A stretch of DNA of 64,000 bases from Anseranas semipalmata (GCA_013399115.1 VXAA01002957.1:199712-263711); one strand, 5' to 3'. Positions 1 through 13,600 are shown, counted from the stretch's first letter. The notes: generated by a model not told the origin, from the sequence alone. Numbers and translations are program-made.

Positions 1-4
1 TACA

Positions 5-19
5 CCCCCCCCCCCCCCC
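5..19. repeat. poly-C tract (C15)
   Basis: Fifteen uninterrupted C at the very start of the window. Homopolymers of this length are unstable and are often miscounted in assemblies. Confidence 0.95.
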
Positions 20-1004
20 AAATCCTTCATCTTTGATTCTTTTAGCAGGGTTATATATTTTTCACTTGCATTTGACAGAAATGAAATTAAAATATCCCAA
101 CCAATCCTAATTAAAAGAATTTCCGGATTTCTACGGATATCAGTCACTTACATGAAATAAAAAGTGAATATATAAAGTTCACTGCAGCATAAAATTTTAC
201 TCTGCTTCTGCACTTGCTGCTGTTATGCAGAGAGTGACCTGACACTTTCATTGTATACATCTGAAGTTTGGGGGGAGAAAAATAAAAAAGAGAAGGAGGG
301 AGAGCGAGAGTGCAGCACTGTGCAGGAGTCATGGATGTTCCAGAGCACACTGTGACAGGAAAACACTCAATAGGAATTCCAGCATCCGAAAAAAAGATCT
401 TAAATAGATCCATTGTCTTCCAGACTGAAGCCCTTAAAAAGGCTAGAAATTAAAGCCTGTGCTGCCGGCACCCAGTCGCTCTTTCCTTTCATCGGGATTT
501 GCAGGTCTTAATGCAATCTGTCGTGAGGAAAAACAGTGGAGCTATACAGTCCGGAGAGGCAGCAAAAGTGAAAGGCAGACGAGAGTTACATAACTGGCTT
601 TTTACATAAATATTGCAGTGAGAGGTATTTTGCTTTTCAGAAAGGAAAAAAGATATTAAAAGACACAAGAGAATTCAATCCAGCCTCCCATACTCCTTGT
701 CCCTCTTTCGCTTTGTAACATGTATCGAGCAGTTTAAGGGAGGTTTTTCTTTTCCTTTTTCTATTAAGCCTAAACAAATAACCAATTCAGTCTTAAACAT
801 GTTGTAATAGTTTTTCTCGTATTACCTGAGAAGTGCACCACATCATGGAAGATGGACGAAAGTCTTATTTTAAAGCATAAGCAAGTACAGCTTGCTTATC
901 TGCAGCACAGGGCACTTAAAATGACCATGGATGTTAAACTAACTCCCCTCGGTACAGTCTGAGAAAAGGGAAAAAAACTGCAAGTCTCCCCATCTGTTAT
1001 TTCC
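20..1004. other. unique non-coding DNA, no gene recognised
   Basis: No recognisable coding sequence or repeat. The part from about 150 to 620 is of mixed composition, with a purine-rich patch at 271-312. It could be a conserved element or untranslated exon, but nothing in the sequence decides this. Confidence 0.5.
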
Positions 1005-1025
1005 TTTTTTTTTTTTTTTTTTTTT
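1005..1025. repeat. poly-T tract (T21)
   Basis: Twenty-one consecutive T. No retroelement body recognisable on either side ends at it, so I read it as simple sequence rather than the tail of a processed insert. Confidence 0.9.
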
Positions 1026-4000
1026 CCCCTCTTGGCTGTAGAAAAGCAAAATTATGCAAGAGCTTTTGAATGTAAAGCCTGTGTGTGCTTTTTCCCTTTT
1101 TGTCTCTGTGTACACGGTATGTGATATTGCGTAACTGAGCACTGAGTAGGCGGGTAGCATTTACTATTGATTTACACTACTCCATATAATGAATTCAGAG
1201 CTCTGAGAGAGAGACGCACATGAAGAAAGACAGTGGGACAAGATGGGGATTGAAGGTATGTGTGATGAGTGGAGCCATGGAAAGAGGGGAGCGAACCATC
1301 TAGGACCAGAATTACGCCTTTCTGAACAAAACACACTTTTCCCAGCCTCTTCGTTTTGGTGCCCTTTGCTTGGCCTCTGGCAACACAGATGCTCAACACC
1401 CACTAGCTCCTCCGGCCAAAAGCAGGGTTTCCCTCCTATACCCACTGCCCAAATCTCATTAGAAACTACAGAAAAATATATACTTATGTCATTGTGGCAT
1501 TTCTTGTGCTCAGCATAAAGATGCACAGGAAGCTCATATTCAGCCATGAGGGTTATCACCAAGAAAAATCTTCCTTTAGTACTATTATACATCAACTTTT
1601 GACTTACTCCTTCAGGAACTGCAGGCTTGTAGGAGCACTGAAGTCACAGGCACTATGCAAAGTAGTAGTACAAAGCCCTGCATTTTTTTGAGATGTTAGG
1701 GCAACATGGGAGCATGGGAATTAGAGAATGGAAACAAGGAACACAACCCGTTTTGCTCACTCATTAGTGAGCAAGCACATGCCTGGAGTCCTCAATTTAG
1801 ACAGCAACACGTCCCTAGCTCTATAATGAGAACCATATCAAGTCAATAAGGTGAAATTCTCTCATTCCCACAGGTGAATGCCCTGAATTCTTTGCCTCCA
1901 AGATAAGACAAGGGTTTCCAAATTCTGCCTGCTCCCACTTGACTCTAGGTCCTACGAAGCAAGGAAACACTATGAGGCTGGAACGACACTGGCCTGCTAG
2001 ATGCCAATTTACTTATTCATATTGTGCTGGGGATTTTGCTAATAATGTCAACGTGATTGTAGCGGGCATTAATATGGTTTCTAAAGCACACTGAAAGACT
2101 GGAAGACTAAAAGTAGCAGGTCTACTACGTGCCACAGCAGACACCTAGCCTAGTGTCAGAAAAAAGTGTGTGCTGATTACAAAACAAAAAACCAAACAAC
2201 TGAAAACAAAAAGCCCAAACCCACAACTATCGATGCCCTTAAAGCTTCCTTTGCATTATTATCTTTGCTGGAAGACATGCATCCCCCATGTTGTTTTCTT
2301 CAAACTCTGTATAATAGACAACATGCTTTTCTTTACAGGTCAAGCAAACAAACAAAAAACCCATGACATTTTAAAAAAGGTAGATCCCGTTTTAAGGAAA
2401 TTCCACATATATACAATGTCTCTGACTGTTCTGTTGATTTTTATTTTTTTCTTCAGATCCACATCTACTACCATTAACTATGATACTACCAGCTGGCATG
2501 CATTCAGAATCTCTGTTGGGATTTTAGGTTAGAGAGAAAAGGAAAATAGTAATTCACTGTCTCACACATGCTTATTCATTTTGTTTGTACAAAACTGAAA
2601 TTGCATTGAAATAACCCCAGAAATGTTTTACACACAAAGTCATGTGTGGCCTAACTAGTCTGATTTTTCTTAAAAATGAAAACGATCCTTAAAGGAAAAG
2701 AGCAAGGTATTCATAAAGAGGAAACTGGGCATGCAATCTCAGTTTAGTACTCTTTAGTAACAGGTCAGGCCAACAAAAAAAGTGTTCAAGCACTTCTTCT
2801 CTGCTGATGAGGAGAATACTGGGAGAAAAAAATGAGACACAGAAGACAAACTCTCCCTGACTGTCATGGGGACACTAGAAATTATGCTTAACTATCAAAC
2901 TTTGAGTGATGCTATACAAGGTGAGTGTCTCAGAAAGACTGATCCATAGAACAGACATAGAAAAAAAAAATAAAAACCTTCTTTCTTCTGAATAGACTGC
3001 ACGTAAAGAGGAATTTTTCACCATCAATTAATACACTTAAAGTTAGTTCACAAGTTGTATATGTCCTCATCCTATGGGATGCAGTGTAGAAGCTTAAAAT
3101 GTATTAATCTCATGGGATGTTATATAAAAGAGATACATAGAGAAATGCCAGCCAGGGCAAAGCAAGCTCTCATGTCAGTAAGAGCAGTTCCAACAGTGCT
3201 ATGCTTGCTTTACCAACATCCAGAGTACACGTGTTAAAACACTACTTTGAATGTTAGATTTTAAGCAACCAGCAGTGGATTGCACATAACAGGTTCAGAT
3301 AGAGATCTGAATCCCCTAAAAATATGGGGACACAAATTAGGGAGTTCAGTTATCATGTATGGTGTACTTGAGGGGCTATCAATTGAAGCTGACGAAAGTT
3401 TCCATTAAAATCATCTTGCCTTCAAGAATCTTGGAAACTGCTGTGCAAATTTGCTATTCTTAATGTTTACCTCATATGCAATTTCATGAGATCTTGAATA
3501 AACAAAAGTTCATCTGTTTTGCATGTAGGGAATGTGGAAAAAAAAAAAAGAACATCCAGAGACTTAAAAGAAAGGGGAAGAAAAGAGATTAAACTATCTA
3601 TAGTAAAAAAACATTAAAAATTGAAAATATGAATAGACTCATAACTTATAAAGCCAATACAGGCCAGTTTCATGTTTCAAGAAAAAGTTTTCTACTATAA
3701 TGAAAACACTGAAGTTCTAAAAAGTCCACACAATTATGAAATCCTACCAAATATTTTACAAAAGGCACCACGTACACGTACTTAGGTTAGAAAATCAAAA
3801 AATAAATTGTTTTAGTGCTAACAAACTGTCCTTTCTGCATCAGGGTACGTTGCAGTTTTTAACTTCTGATACATGTTCTCCCAACAACAAAACATACCTG
3901 CAAAGTAGGCTTATTTGTCACTATGCGAGGTGGCTGGTTTGGAGCTTGGGATTTCTTTTGTTGTTTGTTTGTTGATTAGAGAAACACATTAATTGTAGAT

Positions 4001-4823
4001 GCCATTTGCATGTATCAAAGCATGTATTCCACAGCTCTGCATTTGCTGAAAAGCAATGTGACTTCTCAGTAAAGACTGTATCATAAGGGAGAGACTAAGG
4101 TTATAAACAAGCTATTACTCTAGAATTTCATGATTTTGCATGTAAACTTAATGTTTCTCTGTACAGTTTCTGTCTTTGTAATGACTGTAGGAGGAGATAA
4201 GCACGGTGCTAGGTTGCCATGGGCTTTCAATGGCAAAATGAATAATAAAAAAATATTAAAATGATAGAGACAAAAAATAAATACATTAGAGATGCTTGCC
4301 AACTCTTCTTGCTAATTAAAGAATCAATAAACCTTTTGCAGACCTCTTGCAACATGAATTTCCTTGCAATGAAAAAAACTCGTAACAAATATGCTTTTCT
4401 TGGCAATTGCTTTGATTTTTCTCCTATAGGCTGCTGTTTCACATGAACCTTTTGGACTCCACCATTTTGAAAACGACCATGACACAGCAGAAGTTACTAA
4501 ATTTTCCCCACCTCCCAACCAGCCAACTAATTCCACATGTGTAATGGTGTATTTCCTAATGGTTCCTGCAGACCAACATATTTCCGAGAGAGTTTTAGTC
4601 AAAATGAATGGCAGTAAAATTGGCAAAGACTCAGAAAGCAAAGTCCAAGCAGACTAGCAAAGAACTTAGAGTCAGAAAAAAGGTCTCTGGATATTATTGC
4701 CATGTCTGCCAAAACCAAAAGAAGTGAGATTATGTCAGTGTTTCCATAATAAACCTCATTTTTCAAGACTCTGTAACTCGGCTGCAATGACCTGATCCAG
4801 ACTAAAATCAGCACATACAAGGA

Positions 4824-4824
4824 N
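4824..4824. other. single undetermined base (n)
   Basis: One n in otherwise complete sequence; an assembly or base-calling ambiguity. Confidence 0.98.
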
Positions 4825-5329
4825 ATGCAATCTATTGTTATAATTTAATCTGGTGAGGAATTATTAACATAACAGAATTAGGGAGAGAAAGGAGAAGGGA
4901 CACACAAGACAAAATTCAGAAATCACAGTTAATGCTTTCTGGGATAGCATAACTTCCCTACAGATATTCCCTACGAGATTTTGAAAAGACCGTATTTCTA
5001 CAGTAATTGGGGGCTCAATGTAATCCCTGTCCAACAAACCTAGGAAGAGACTAGAAAGGACTCAAAAGAGTTTACGGGATAGATGATAATGCTTGTTAAT
5101 CTTTGAAGTGCTGTGCTTTATCATGTTCATTCACCTTGTACCTCTCAAATATTACTCTACAGGTTTGATCCTATAGGAGTCTGAGTAACTCGGGGATGTT
5201 CAGACAAAGTGTAGGTCGAACACCTGAGGAGCCCTCAAATTGAAGAGTGCAAGGTGCTTCCCCGCAGCACGTGAAAGCTTCTGGAACAGCTGAATACCTC
5301 CTCCAGCCTAGAGGAGCTGGGCTTCTTCT

Positions 5330-5348
5330 GAAGCAGCTGTGCTGCTTC
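5330..5348. repeat. perfect 8-bp inverted repeat (hairpin)
   Basis: GAAGCAGC (5330-5337) and its exact reverse complement GCTGCTTC (5341-5348) flank a three-base TGT loop. A second, weaker inverted repeat (CTCCTC/GAGGAG) lies just upstream. Function unknown. Confidence 0.7.
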
Positions 5349-5594
5349 TGCCACAGTCATCACTAGCAGCAGCACCTGGGGAAAGTCTGCAATGCCCTGC
5401 TTTACAAAATTTTTCTAACTAGCTCAAGGAAATGCAAAAGTGCCAATACCTCCTTTACCAGTTACAGATTTCCCCAGAGGTTCTTATTGTTCATATCTAT
5501 ATGACTTCAGACTCCTCTTTGTGTTTAATTCAGGTATCTCAATAGGTACAGGAAAAAAATAAGCACCTTCACAGGGTACTTCGCATGACTCCAA

Positions 5595-5690
5595 GATCAA
5601 AAATTTTTAAAAGCACCTAGGTGATTCGAAATTGGGGTCTAACCTGGATGTCTAAATGTTAAATATACCTGGAAGAGATTATTTTCGGGT
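5595..5690 (+). repeat. fragment of a palindromic amniote repeat (MITE-like)
   Basis: The segment with AAAAGCACCTAGGTGATT at about 5608-5625 resembles one arm of an old amniote repeat whose arms read roughly GATTTTCAAAAGCACCTAAGTG. Only one arm is clear here. The family assignment comes from remembered consensus, so confidence is modest. Confidence 0.4.
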
Positions 5691-6109
5691 ACCAAAGTAA
5701 GAAAGCTGAGTAAGAAATGGCTTGTAGCAAACCGTGTAACAAGTTCAGGAGCAGAACCTAGATGCTCTAAGCCGCCTTTCCCTTTTTATCCAATAACGAA
5801 ATTAGGTTAGACTTGACTTTAAGAAAACGAGAGCTACATGAGCTGAATATGACAGCAAGACTTCCACCACTTGACATTTTAATTTTCTGTCTTTGGTTAT
5901 GTTTTGTCTTATTGCGTATTGTTGGTCTGAGTGTGCATACATACATGGTGGCATTTACCTCTCTCCTGCTTTGCAGTGAGTTGTTCGGAATACAGAAACT
6001 TGACAGTACTCATCAGCTAATGGCATATTTTGAAAACAAGTAAATAAATTAAAAATAAGTGAATCGTTTGTAACATGATACAGAACAACAGCAATAGTAT
6101 TTTGCACTG
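5691..6109. other. unique non-coding DNA
   Basis: An open frame of 76 codons at 5813-6043 (+) contains a hydrophobic stretch, but it has no recognisable family and no promoter or splice context. Treated as chance. Confidence 0.5.
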
Positions 6110-6370
6110 TTATATCTTCATTTTTTCCTCAAGACTGTCAGAGCACCTTGTAAAAAAACATACACTCTCATTAAGCACCTTGTTCCATGAGTAGTTCCAA
6201 TAAAATCATGAGACCTTTGAACAAAATAAGATATTATTCAGTTACTCAAACCTATGACGTAATTATTATCCATTCCACTCGCAAATGGGTAAATAAGTAG
6301 ATAATTTATATAAGATCCCATGCTAAGCAAGTGGTAGAGCTGTTAACAGAATGCCAAACTCTTGGCTGCT
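6110..6370 (+). mobile_element. old MIR-like SINE copy
   Basis: The sequence follows the pattern of ancient amniote SINEs of the MIR/CORE type. There is a 'CAAAGCACTTTAC'-like part (decayed, about 6135-6160). A 'TAATTATTATCC' core follows near 6260-6272, then 'AAATGGG...' , and then a 'GTGGTAGAGCTG' part near 6331-6342. Such copies derive from tRNA-headed elements moved by a partner LINE and are long inactive. The same pattern recurs at 19675, 33310 and 56440 in the same orientation, and at 36225 in reverse. Boundaries are approximate. Confidence 0.6.
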
Positions 6371-7164
6371 GATTTATCTGATCACCCTCATCAAAATGTT
6401 ACAGAATAAAGAAAAAAAAAAAAAAGAGGAAGACTTTCCAGGCCACCCTGAAGAGCTCAAGTGTTTTCTTGATATCAGGTAAGACTAAGACCTTCTTGAC
6501 TCTAACTACGTATACTACAGCTATGGGTTGGTCAAAGTGAAATTGCTACAACAGAAAGAAAGCTGACTGCAAAAATTGGCATCAGAAATTTGCAAACAGA
6601 AGGCTAAAATACATACACACACACACATTATTTCTTTAAGTTAATTTTGTCATGAACTTAAATGTCTGCCACCCAAGTTCATTGGGGTACAGCAGCAACA
6701 GAAGCAGAAAGTTGAAAAACACACTGCATGAGGCTTATTGTAAAAATAGAAGCTACAGGTTGCACTTTGTCAGGATTTTTATTTTATTTACTTATTTTAA
6801 AGTAAGATTAGAAATGCTATGCTGTTTTCATTCTCTGTCTTCAGCCCTGGAAGAAACAATACAATAACTTGTATTAAGCAAATAATTAAAGATGGTAAAT
6901 CTTCTGTCTTAACTGCTGCTCATATTGGAAATAAAAGTTTTCTTACCTTTTTACTACATTTGCTGAAAGCCAAGAGTGCCATCCCCCCAGTCATTTCAAT
7001 GTCAGCTACTCATTTATTATAAAGAATGAAAGTAATAATAAAACTGTGCTGATCTGTTTGCTTTCACTCTATATAGTGCCTATATTTATAGGCTTATGCT
7101 TCTATTTGAATCTATATTTATCTGCTTTATCTGCCTACAGTGCATCTGTTTCTCATACACACAG
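6371..7164. other. unique AT-rich DNA with short A-run and AC run
   Basis: Contains a poly-A run near 6412-6425 and a short (AC)n near 6610-6626. Open frames of about 70 codons (for example 6652-6867 +) show no recognisable protein. Confidence 0.5.
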
Positions 7165-7199
7165 ACATATATACACACACGCGCGCGTGCGTGCACACA
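7165..7199. repeat. 35-bp alternating purine-pyrimidine run (TA/CA/CG/TG)
   Basis: Every step from 7165 to 7199 alternates purine and pyrimidine. TA and CA steps lead into a CG core (GCGCGCG at 7181-7187), then TG and CA steps. Such a run with a CG centre is the classic B-to-Z DNA transition motif. It sits within a wider CA/TA-rich zone (about 7155-7235). Confidence 0.85.
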
Positions 7200-10100
7200 A
7201 ATATACAGACATATATAAACACACATACGGGTATACCCAAAAATATGCATACTTACAGTAGGCTTCTGTTCAACAGTAAGATTTGTATAAATATAAACAT
7301 ATGCAGCATACACAACATAAATGAAGACACATACACAAAGAAAATCATAAACAATTACATGAACATGCCTCGCTGGCTGCAGGAAGGTTTATTATTCAGT
7401 GGGCTGCCTTCTAAAGAGGACTGTACACAATTGGTTTCCTTTACATTACTCTGTTGCAGTAGCTTTGCAAGCAGTAACAATTTTGACTGTTATTTTGCCT
7501 GGAGTTTTTCTGTGTAAGCTCACTTGGCACAGCTGTGAAATCACTGCCAGCCTGTCTGCAGCCCGATTCCCTGTTGGTACCACTAGCAGTTTCCCTCAGG
7601 CTATTCATTAAAAAGGCCAGAGTTGAGTCACCCTGTACCAGTTCAGGAGACAATCCCCTAGAGGGAAAGAACAAGGTGTGACTCCAGATCCAGGTCAATC
7701 TGGCAATTTTAAGGCCAAACATTAGTAGTGCATTTCCCTAGGCCTTAAAAATAAACAGCATTTTCCCAAATTACCAGAGGATAAACAGGGGTATTCACCT
7801 TCTTGTTAGCAGAAGCCACTCCACGTCACAAGGTAGGGTTCCAGCTGTTCTGTCCCATCACTGCAGTCAGAGCTAGATCCATCTCAACCTTTTTTTCCTG
7901 CTAGGCTTCTGCTAAGTCTGTTAGAACTGCAAAAGGAGCTGACTGAACTTCAGTCTCTGATACCAAAATCTCTGTGATGTTGTAATGTGACAAAGCCTGC
8001 ATTAAGCCAGTTATGGAAACAGATTATATAGCACATCTCCACTGGATGATCTTAATGTCTTAATTCAGTACTTTATTCGTTCACATCCTACCATCTCACA
8101 GGTGTGTTGGAGGAGGAGGTTCCACAAGATAACAGCAAAGCTAAACAACAAAGTCACTGGAGATGTCTGTCTGTGTCTCTCATTGCAGAAGCTATATTTT
8201 GGCTTTCCAGTTGCTCCTAAGACAGTGAAAATGAACTGTCGATTCAATACATTACCTCTGGGCTCTCTGAAGGGAGTAGGAGTCCCTGAGCCAACAACTA
8301 TTTGATATATAGGCTAAAAAGATAAGATACAAATAGAAAGAGAACCTACTGTGTATGAAGGGCAGCTGAAAAAGGCAGCCTTACCCATAAGCCTGCAAAA
8401 CTTCAAAACTGACCACACAACATATCTTGTCTTTTTACAGAAGTAAAAAACTGTATTCAAGTCTAGGAAAGTCTACATGGAAATCCATGTAATATGTATT
8501 TTAACTGTAACTTAGTGGACAAAAAAAGTATTAGGGTGTATCTAAAAACCACAAAGTTCTGAAAAATCCTGCAACTCAGTATCAAGAAGAAAAAGAAACA
8601 CCCTTAAAAAGATGTTTTATGTCAAGATTGTGTTGGCTAACTAAAACAGAAATACTACTTCCCAAATCAAAGAATTGTGGATAATTATTCTTTCATTAAC
8701 TTGATCATACTGTCAAAGTGGTCCTGTAGTAATTTTATGCTTAACCGGCATTAGATGGTCCGTTTGAAAGGGTTTTTAGATAATCTACAGACAAGAAGGC
8801 ATTTAAATATATTATATATATGTTTTCTATGTGGACAAATTTTCTACATATCTTCACTTAATTTCTTTTTGGTCTTAATATTACAATTTCTTGATCATTA
8901 CACTCAACTGCAGCTATTGAACAAAAAACCCTGTTCATACTTTCCTCACTGTTAAAGTTACTTCTTACCCACTGATGACTGATACAACAATTTTAAAATT
9001 TAAAAAAATCATTCCTTCCTCTTAACTTACTAATTTTTTTTTTAACTGCTCAGCACAACATACATAGTAACATGAGATCAACAGTACTTGTAAAGTTTAT
9101 CTATCTAGAAATAAAATACCGATTTGAAAAAGAGAAGAGAAAGGATTTTTAGTTAACTTCTATATTATCTGAGCACCATCAATCTGGTAGAAAATACTAC
9201 CATACTGCTAAAAATAACAGTCTTGTGATAATTGTAATGAGTCTACATTTATGCTATTCTTAGCAGTGACCATTTAGCAAACAGTCCATTCATTTTTTTC
9301 TCAGCAGGGTATTTTACAGTTTTAGCGTGTTTAAGAGCATCTCCAAATTGAAAAGTATTATTTAATTATTGAGGTGGCAACAGATTGATTACAGAATATA
9401 GTTTCTCTTTGAGCAACTGTGCCCTACATTGTACCTTTATACATATAAGAAACTATTTAAGCATTTCTTTGATGCACAAAAGTACAAACTCCTACCTCAT
9501 TTGTTCGGCATTCTTTGAAATTCTGTAGGTAGAACATAAAAGGGATCTGTTTAATGCAAACTCCCTCCTTCTTATGACAAAGAGAGTGAATATTACCAGA
9601 GTTCAAGAAATGCATCTACTTTCCTCTGTATACAATGTACTGAACAAATATAGGCTGGGACAAACGTCTAATACATCTTCTATTGTTTGAAGGAGAACAG
9701 CTATGTTAATATATAAATATTTCTCATTTCTTGGCACATTGTCTGCCAATATATCTTAATATCTGACATACATCTATCCCTCCTTAGGAATCCTTCTATT
9801 AGATTTCCTAATTGGTATCTATGATCTTAAACATACTATGTTATTTCTTGGAGAAGATTTAACGGTATGTTAAAATTCAAACTAGATAACGTAACCCTCC
9901 ACTTCGAAATAAATTAAAATATAAAAACGTAAGGCTTATCCTTGCCTCAACAAACTAGTCATGTCATTTTATGCTTATCTAATTGAATGGGTATATAACT
10001 CAATCTTATGTTAGTATAACTATATCCATGCATGAAGTTGATCTAGTATAATTACTTCAGTAAAAACATCAATCCTTTTAATCAGATCAATTATGTTAGT

Positions 10101-10374
10101 ATAAAATCTATGCACATACTAGGCCTTAGCTGATCTCTGAGACCACCTCAGACAAAGTGGTAAAGACCTGATTCCTGATTAATCTCAGCAAAGCTGAAGC
10201 TGCCCCAAATATATTGGACTTAAAGCAAGTAAAACATATAGGCCACACGCTAACAAGTAGAACCAGAATTTCAGAGACCAACAATGCTTACTTAAAGATT
10301 AAAAGAAAGAAAATAATTGTGCAATTTATCAACAGGCAAATAAAAAAAGAAAAATTATAAAAGGGAATTAAATA
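7200..10374. other. unique AT-rich non-coding DNA
   Basis: Low-GC sequence, especially 8450-10370. No gene recognised. Open frames at 7140-7517 (+) and 7441-7722 (-) overlap each other and the CA-rich repeat, and look spurious. Confidence 0.55.
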
Positions 10375-10600
10375 AAATGCACAAAAATCCTTTTAAACAT
10401 GAGAAAAAACTTTTGACTGTGAGTATAGTCAAACACTGGACGGTTGCTCAGAGAGCCTGTGGAGTCTCCATCCTTGGAGATATTCAAAACCTCACTAGAC
10501 AGAGCACTGAGCAACATGCTTTAGGTGACACTACACTGAGCAGGAGAATTAGAGTAGATAATCTACATTGATCCCTTCTGACCTCAATGATTCTATGAAA
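10375..10600 (+). mobile_element. CR1 LINE, 3'-terminal fragment
   Basis: This is the 3' end of a CR1 (chicken repeat 1) non-LTR retrotransposon, strongly 5'-truncated as is usual for the family. The line runs from the last residues of the reverse-transcriptase ORF (GTCAAACACTGGACGGTTGC, 10427-10446) through CTGTGGAGTCTCCATCCTTG (10458-10477). The 3' untranslated part follows and ends near a GATTCTATG-like tail unit (10589-10597). The coding part has decayed and makes no protein. Family match is from memory of CR1 consensus; start boundary uncertain by some tens of bases. Confidence 0.85.
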
Positions 10601-13600
10601 TTTTCTTTTCAGATATTAATTTAGGAGTTACATCAAAATGTATTGAAATATTTCCCTATGCATAGCTTCATTTGACTTGGTCCTGTTCAGAAATATAAAG
10701 CTTGCCTCTAGGTCCTGTAAGATTAACAGGTAGAAGATTGAGTATGCATAAAAGCATACTGAACACCACTGCGAGCAGCAAAAGTCGCATCCTTTATCAT
10801 GTACTTTGTTTATGATAGCTGCTGGAGACTGATACTCAGGTTACTACAATCTATACACTATCAATTCTGTCTGTCTTGACATGCTACCTTGCTTTACGTT
10901 ACTGAAATCAAATCTTCATTCTACATTTCAACAAAGCTTAATGACTCCTTTATCCATCTGATGTAAATAAGTCAGGGAAAGAAGTAATGATTTTCTGTAC
11001 ATATTCAACCAGATATATTTTTCTAGGCTAACAGACTCTTCTGAAATTCCAGCATGTGAAGGAACAGATCCCTACCCAACTGATTTACATTCACTAATAC
11101 TAATATGAATGTCCTCTTACCTACCCTAACTTAAATTTCCAAAAGTATGGTTATTTATAAGCCAATATAAAATACTGATATAATTCCTAAACATCTTTCT
11201 GTTATTTCCCTTTGTTGGGTACAAATAAGAACTAGAAACAGACACAGCAATTTCAGCACAGAAAGAGATGAAGCAATAATAATTTCATTCAGGCTTCAAA
11301 GCCTGGAAACAAGAAGCCTCAGCTAGATAGCCTAATTCTGGACAGTCCCAGCTGGATGTATATAGAGCTACCTATATTCCTCAGAATTAAAACCAGTCAT
11401 ACATGACAAAGCAATGAACAGAAATACAGCAAATGCCAGTTTTGTGTCTCACTCATGACTTCTGATCTCAGAAATATGGGGTCATATTCTGATCTCCTCA
11501 GAAATATGGGGAAAATCACTAATGGGTATATATAACAACAGAATCGGAATCCTTTGGCTTTCCACCAATCTACAAGATGCTAATTTCAAAAGACAGTATT
11601 CTCAGGCATATCAATCTTTCCAAGCTTTTAGAGTACAGTGCTACTGAATTTTCAGCTGCTCAGAATTAAAATTAATTTGCCTTCTTCAGATTTCTGTAAG
11701 TATCTACAAGTGAGAATCTTTTCAGATGTGATTGCTAAAAAATATGCTCTACAACAATTGATTAGAAGAAATGCTTGGACAGCAGTGTAATTTAAAAAGA
11801 GTTTTCATCATTACCATCCAATTCTATGTTAAGAAGAATTTGCATTTGGATCGTCTATCTTCTATTCTCAGCTCAGAACCTTTAATTTCCTTACACGGCC
11901 AAGTGATCATACTCTTACTATGACTACTTTTGAAGGTTTAGAAGATGATCAATAAAGGGTTCAATAAATGCCTTATTAACTTCTATAAACGACTGAGTGG
12001 AACAAACTACTTGATGTTTATAACCACCTACAGATTCATCTGTGATATGCCCACAAGATATGTAATATGTACTACCCATATCAAAAATGTTCTTAGAATT
12101 TTGATAGATCATATATTAGCTTTTAGGAACTGTTTATAAAGTGTGTCATCAATATAAGTGTAGCTGGATAAACAATGCAAGATACAACTCGCAAGAAGGC
12201 TACGATTTACAGCACCTGTAAACACATACAATACTTCATTGTGCAAAGACCTGAGTACTAGTTTTCTGGTTTCAAAAGGATGAATCCTTTCACATCCCTC
12301 AGCTGCTGATCCATATCTTATCTCCCCTTCCTGCATAGTACCTGCAGATATCTCAAACACCCAGGAAAACTGAGCAAATTGCGTCCATAGTGACATATGG
12401 ACCGCTACCTTCTGCAGTATAAGTAGACAGCTGCGTGGCTTCAGATTTTTAACAACTTGTAGGAGATTCCACGGAGTATTCCAAGGAACACCATGGAGTA
12501 TATATGTAAGGGGATCTTCTGAGTTTCCTTAGGGAACTTAATGTTAATAAATCAATGAATGGATTACTACTATGAATGCATGCAAGTTTTACTTATGTAA
12601 CAATTACAATATCGACAGTATTTCTCTTTTTTATGTGTAGTCATATATTATGCATTTTGCTGTTAAATCAGTAAAAATCCTTTAATGTCAAATGACCTCA
12701 CATTTCTTTGAAAGCAGAATCTGGTCCTGAATGTCACATCAGTGAGAACATAACAAAATGGAGATCTCTTGTGAGAAGGCAATGCAGAATTTCACGGCAC
12801 ATTAATGAATCTTTTCTGATTGTGGTAAGGCTTTCACTTCATTGATGCACACTAAATAGCACAGACAACTACCAGTCCTTACAGTCTGCTTTACAAAAGG
12901 AGTTTCCTAGTGACAACAAATGTCCATCCAAGAAGTTAAATATCGACAGGAATTTCACTGGAGGAAAAGAAACACACTAGATATTACCTATTGAAAAATA
13001 CAAAGAATGAGGCTTATACCTTTAACTATTGAATTTTGCCAACACTGAAAACAGAATGTAACTTCAGTGACTCGATTCCTGGGTCACGTTTCTACATGAA
13101 TCATAATTCTGCTTTAATAATAGCATCATATATTGGCTGTTTTCAGTAGAAAGTATCAGGATTGTTGTGCTCAGACAAGGCATCTATCTCTGTAAGTCTA
13201 CAATGAGAACAGGATTGTCCTTTTTATTATTATTATTTAGCCTCTAATTCTATTATTTTAGGCAGCCAAGTGAAGTATACTATCTCAAATCCAAGCAAAA
13301 TTTCCTATCTAACACCACTGACTGAACCAGCGAGCTGCAGTTCCACAGATTCTCCTAGAGGCACAACCACAAAGCATGACTCTGCATGGTTATGTGATGG
13401 TTATGCACGTGAATATATGGGTAAGATATCTGGGTTGGAAACTTCGTCAGGTGAATACATTGCCCCATGTCAGCTCTGACCACGTCAGAGTAGTACATCA
13501 GAAACACATTACGGTTCTGATAGGAGGATAAGTGAATACAGAAACTTACTACACTGAGTGCAGGAAAAATCTAAGGGCATCATAGAAAAGCTGGAGAGTG

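Larger units (their letters stand above)
1026..5594. other. unique non-coding DNA
   Basis: About 4.6 kb with no gene recognised. Overlapping open frames on both strands around 1164-1600 (up to 143 residues) have no domain, signal peptide or low-complexity-free similarity that I recognise, and are treated as chance. There is a single undetermined base at 4824. Positions 5270-5350 are rich in short inverted repeats, noted separately. Confidence 0.6.

Noticed and set aside
1005..1025. Poly-T as the tail of an antisense processed pseudogene
   Set aside because: No coding or transcript-like body adjoins it.
1164..1595. 143-codon open frame on the minus strand with overlapping frames on both strands
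   Set aside because: No domain or family recognised; several competing frames occupy the same bases; no splice or promoter context.
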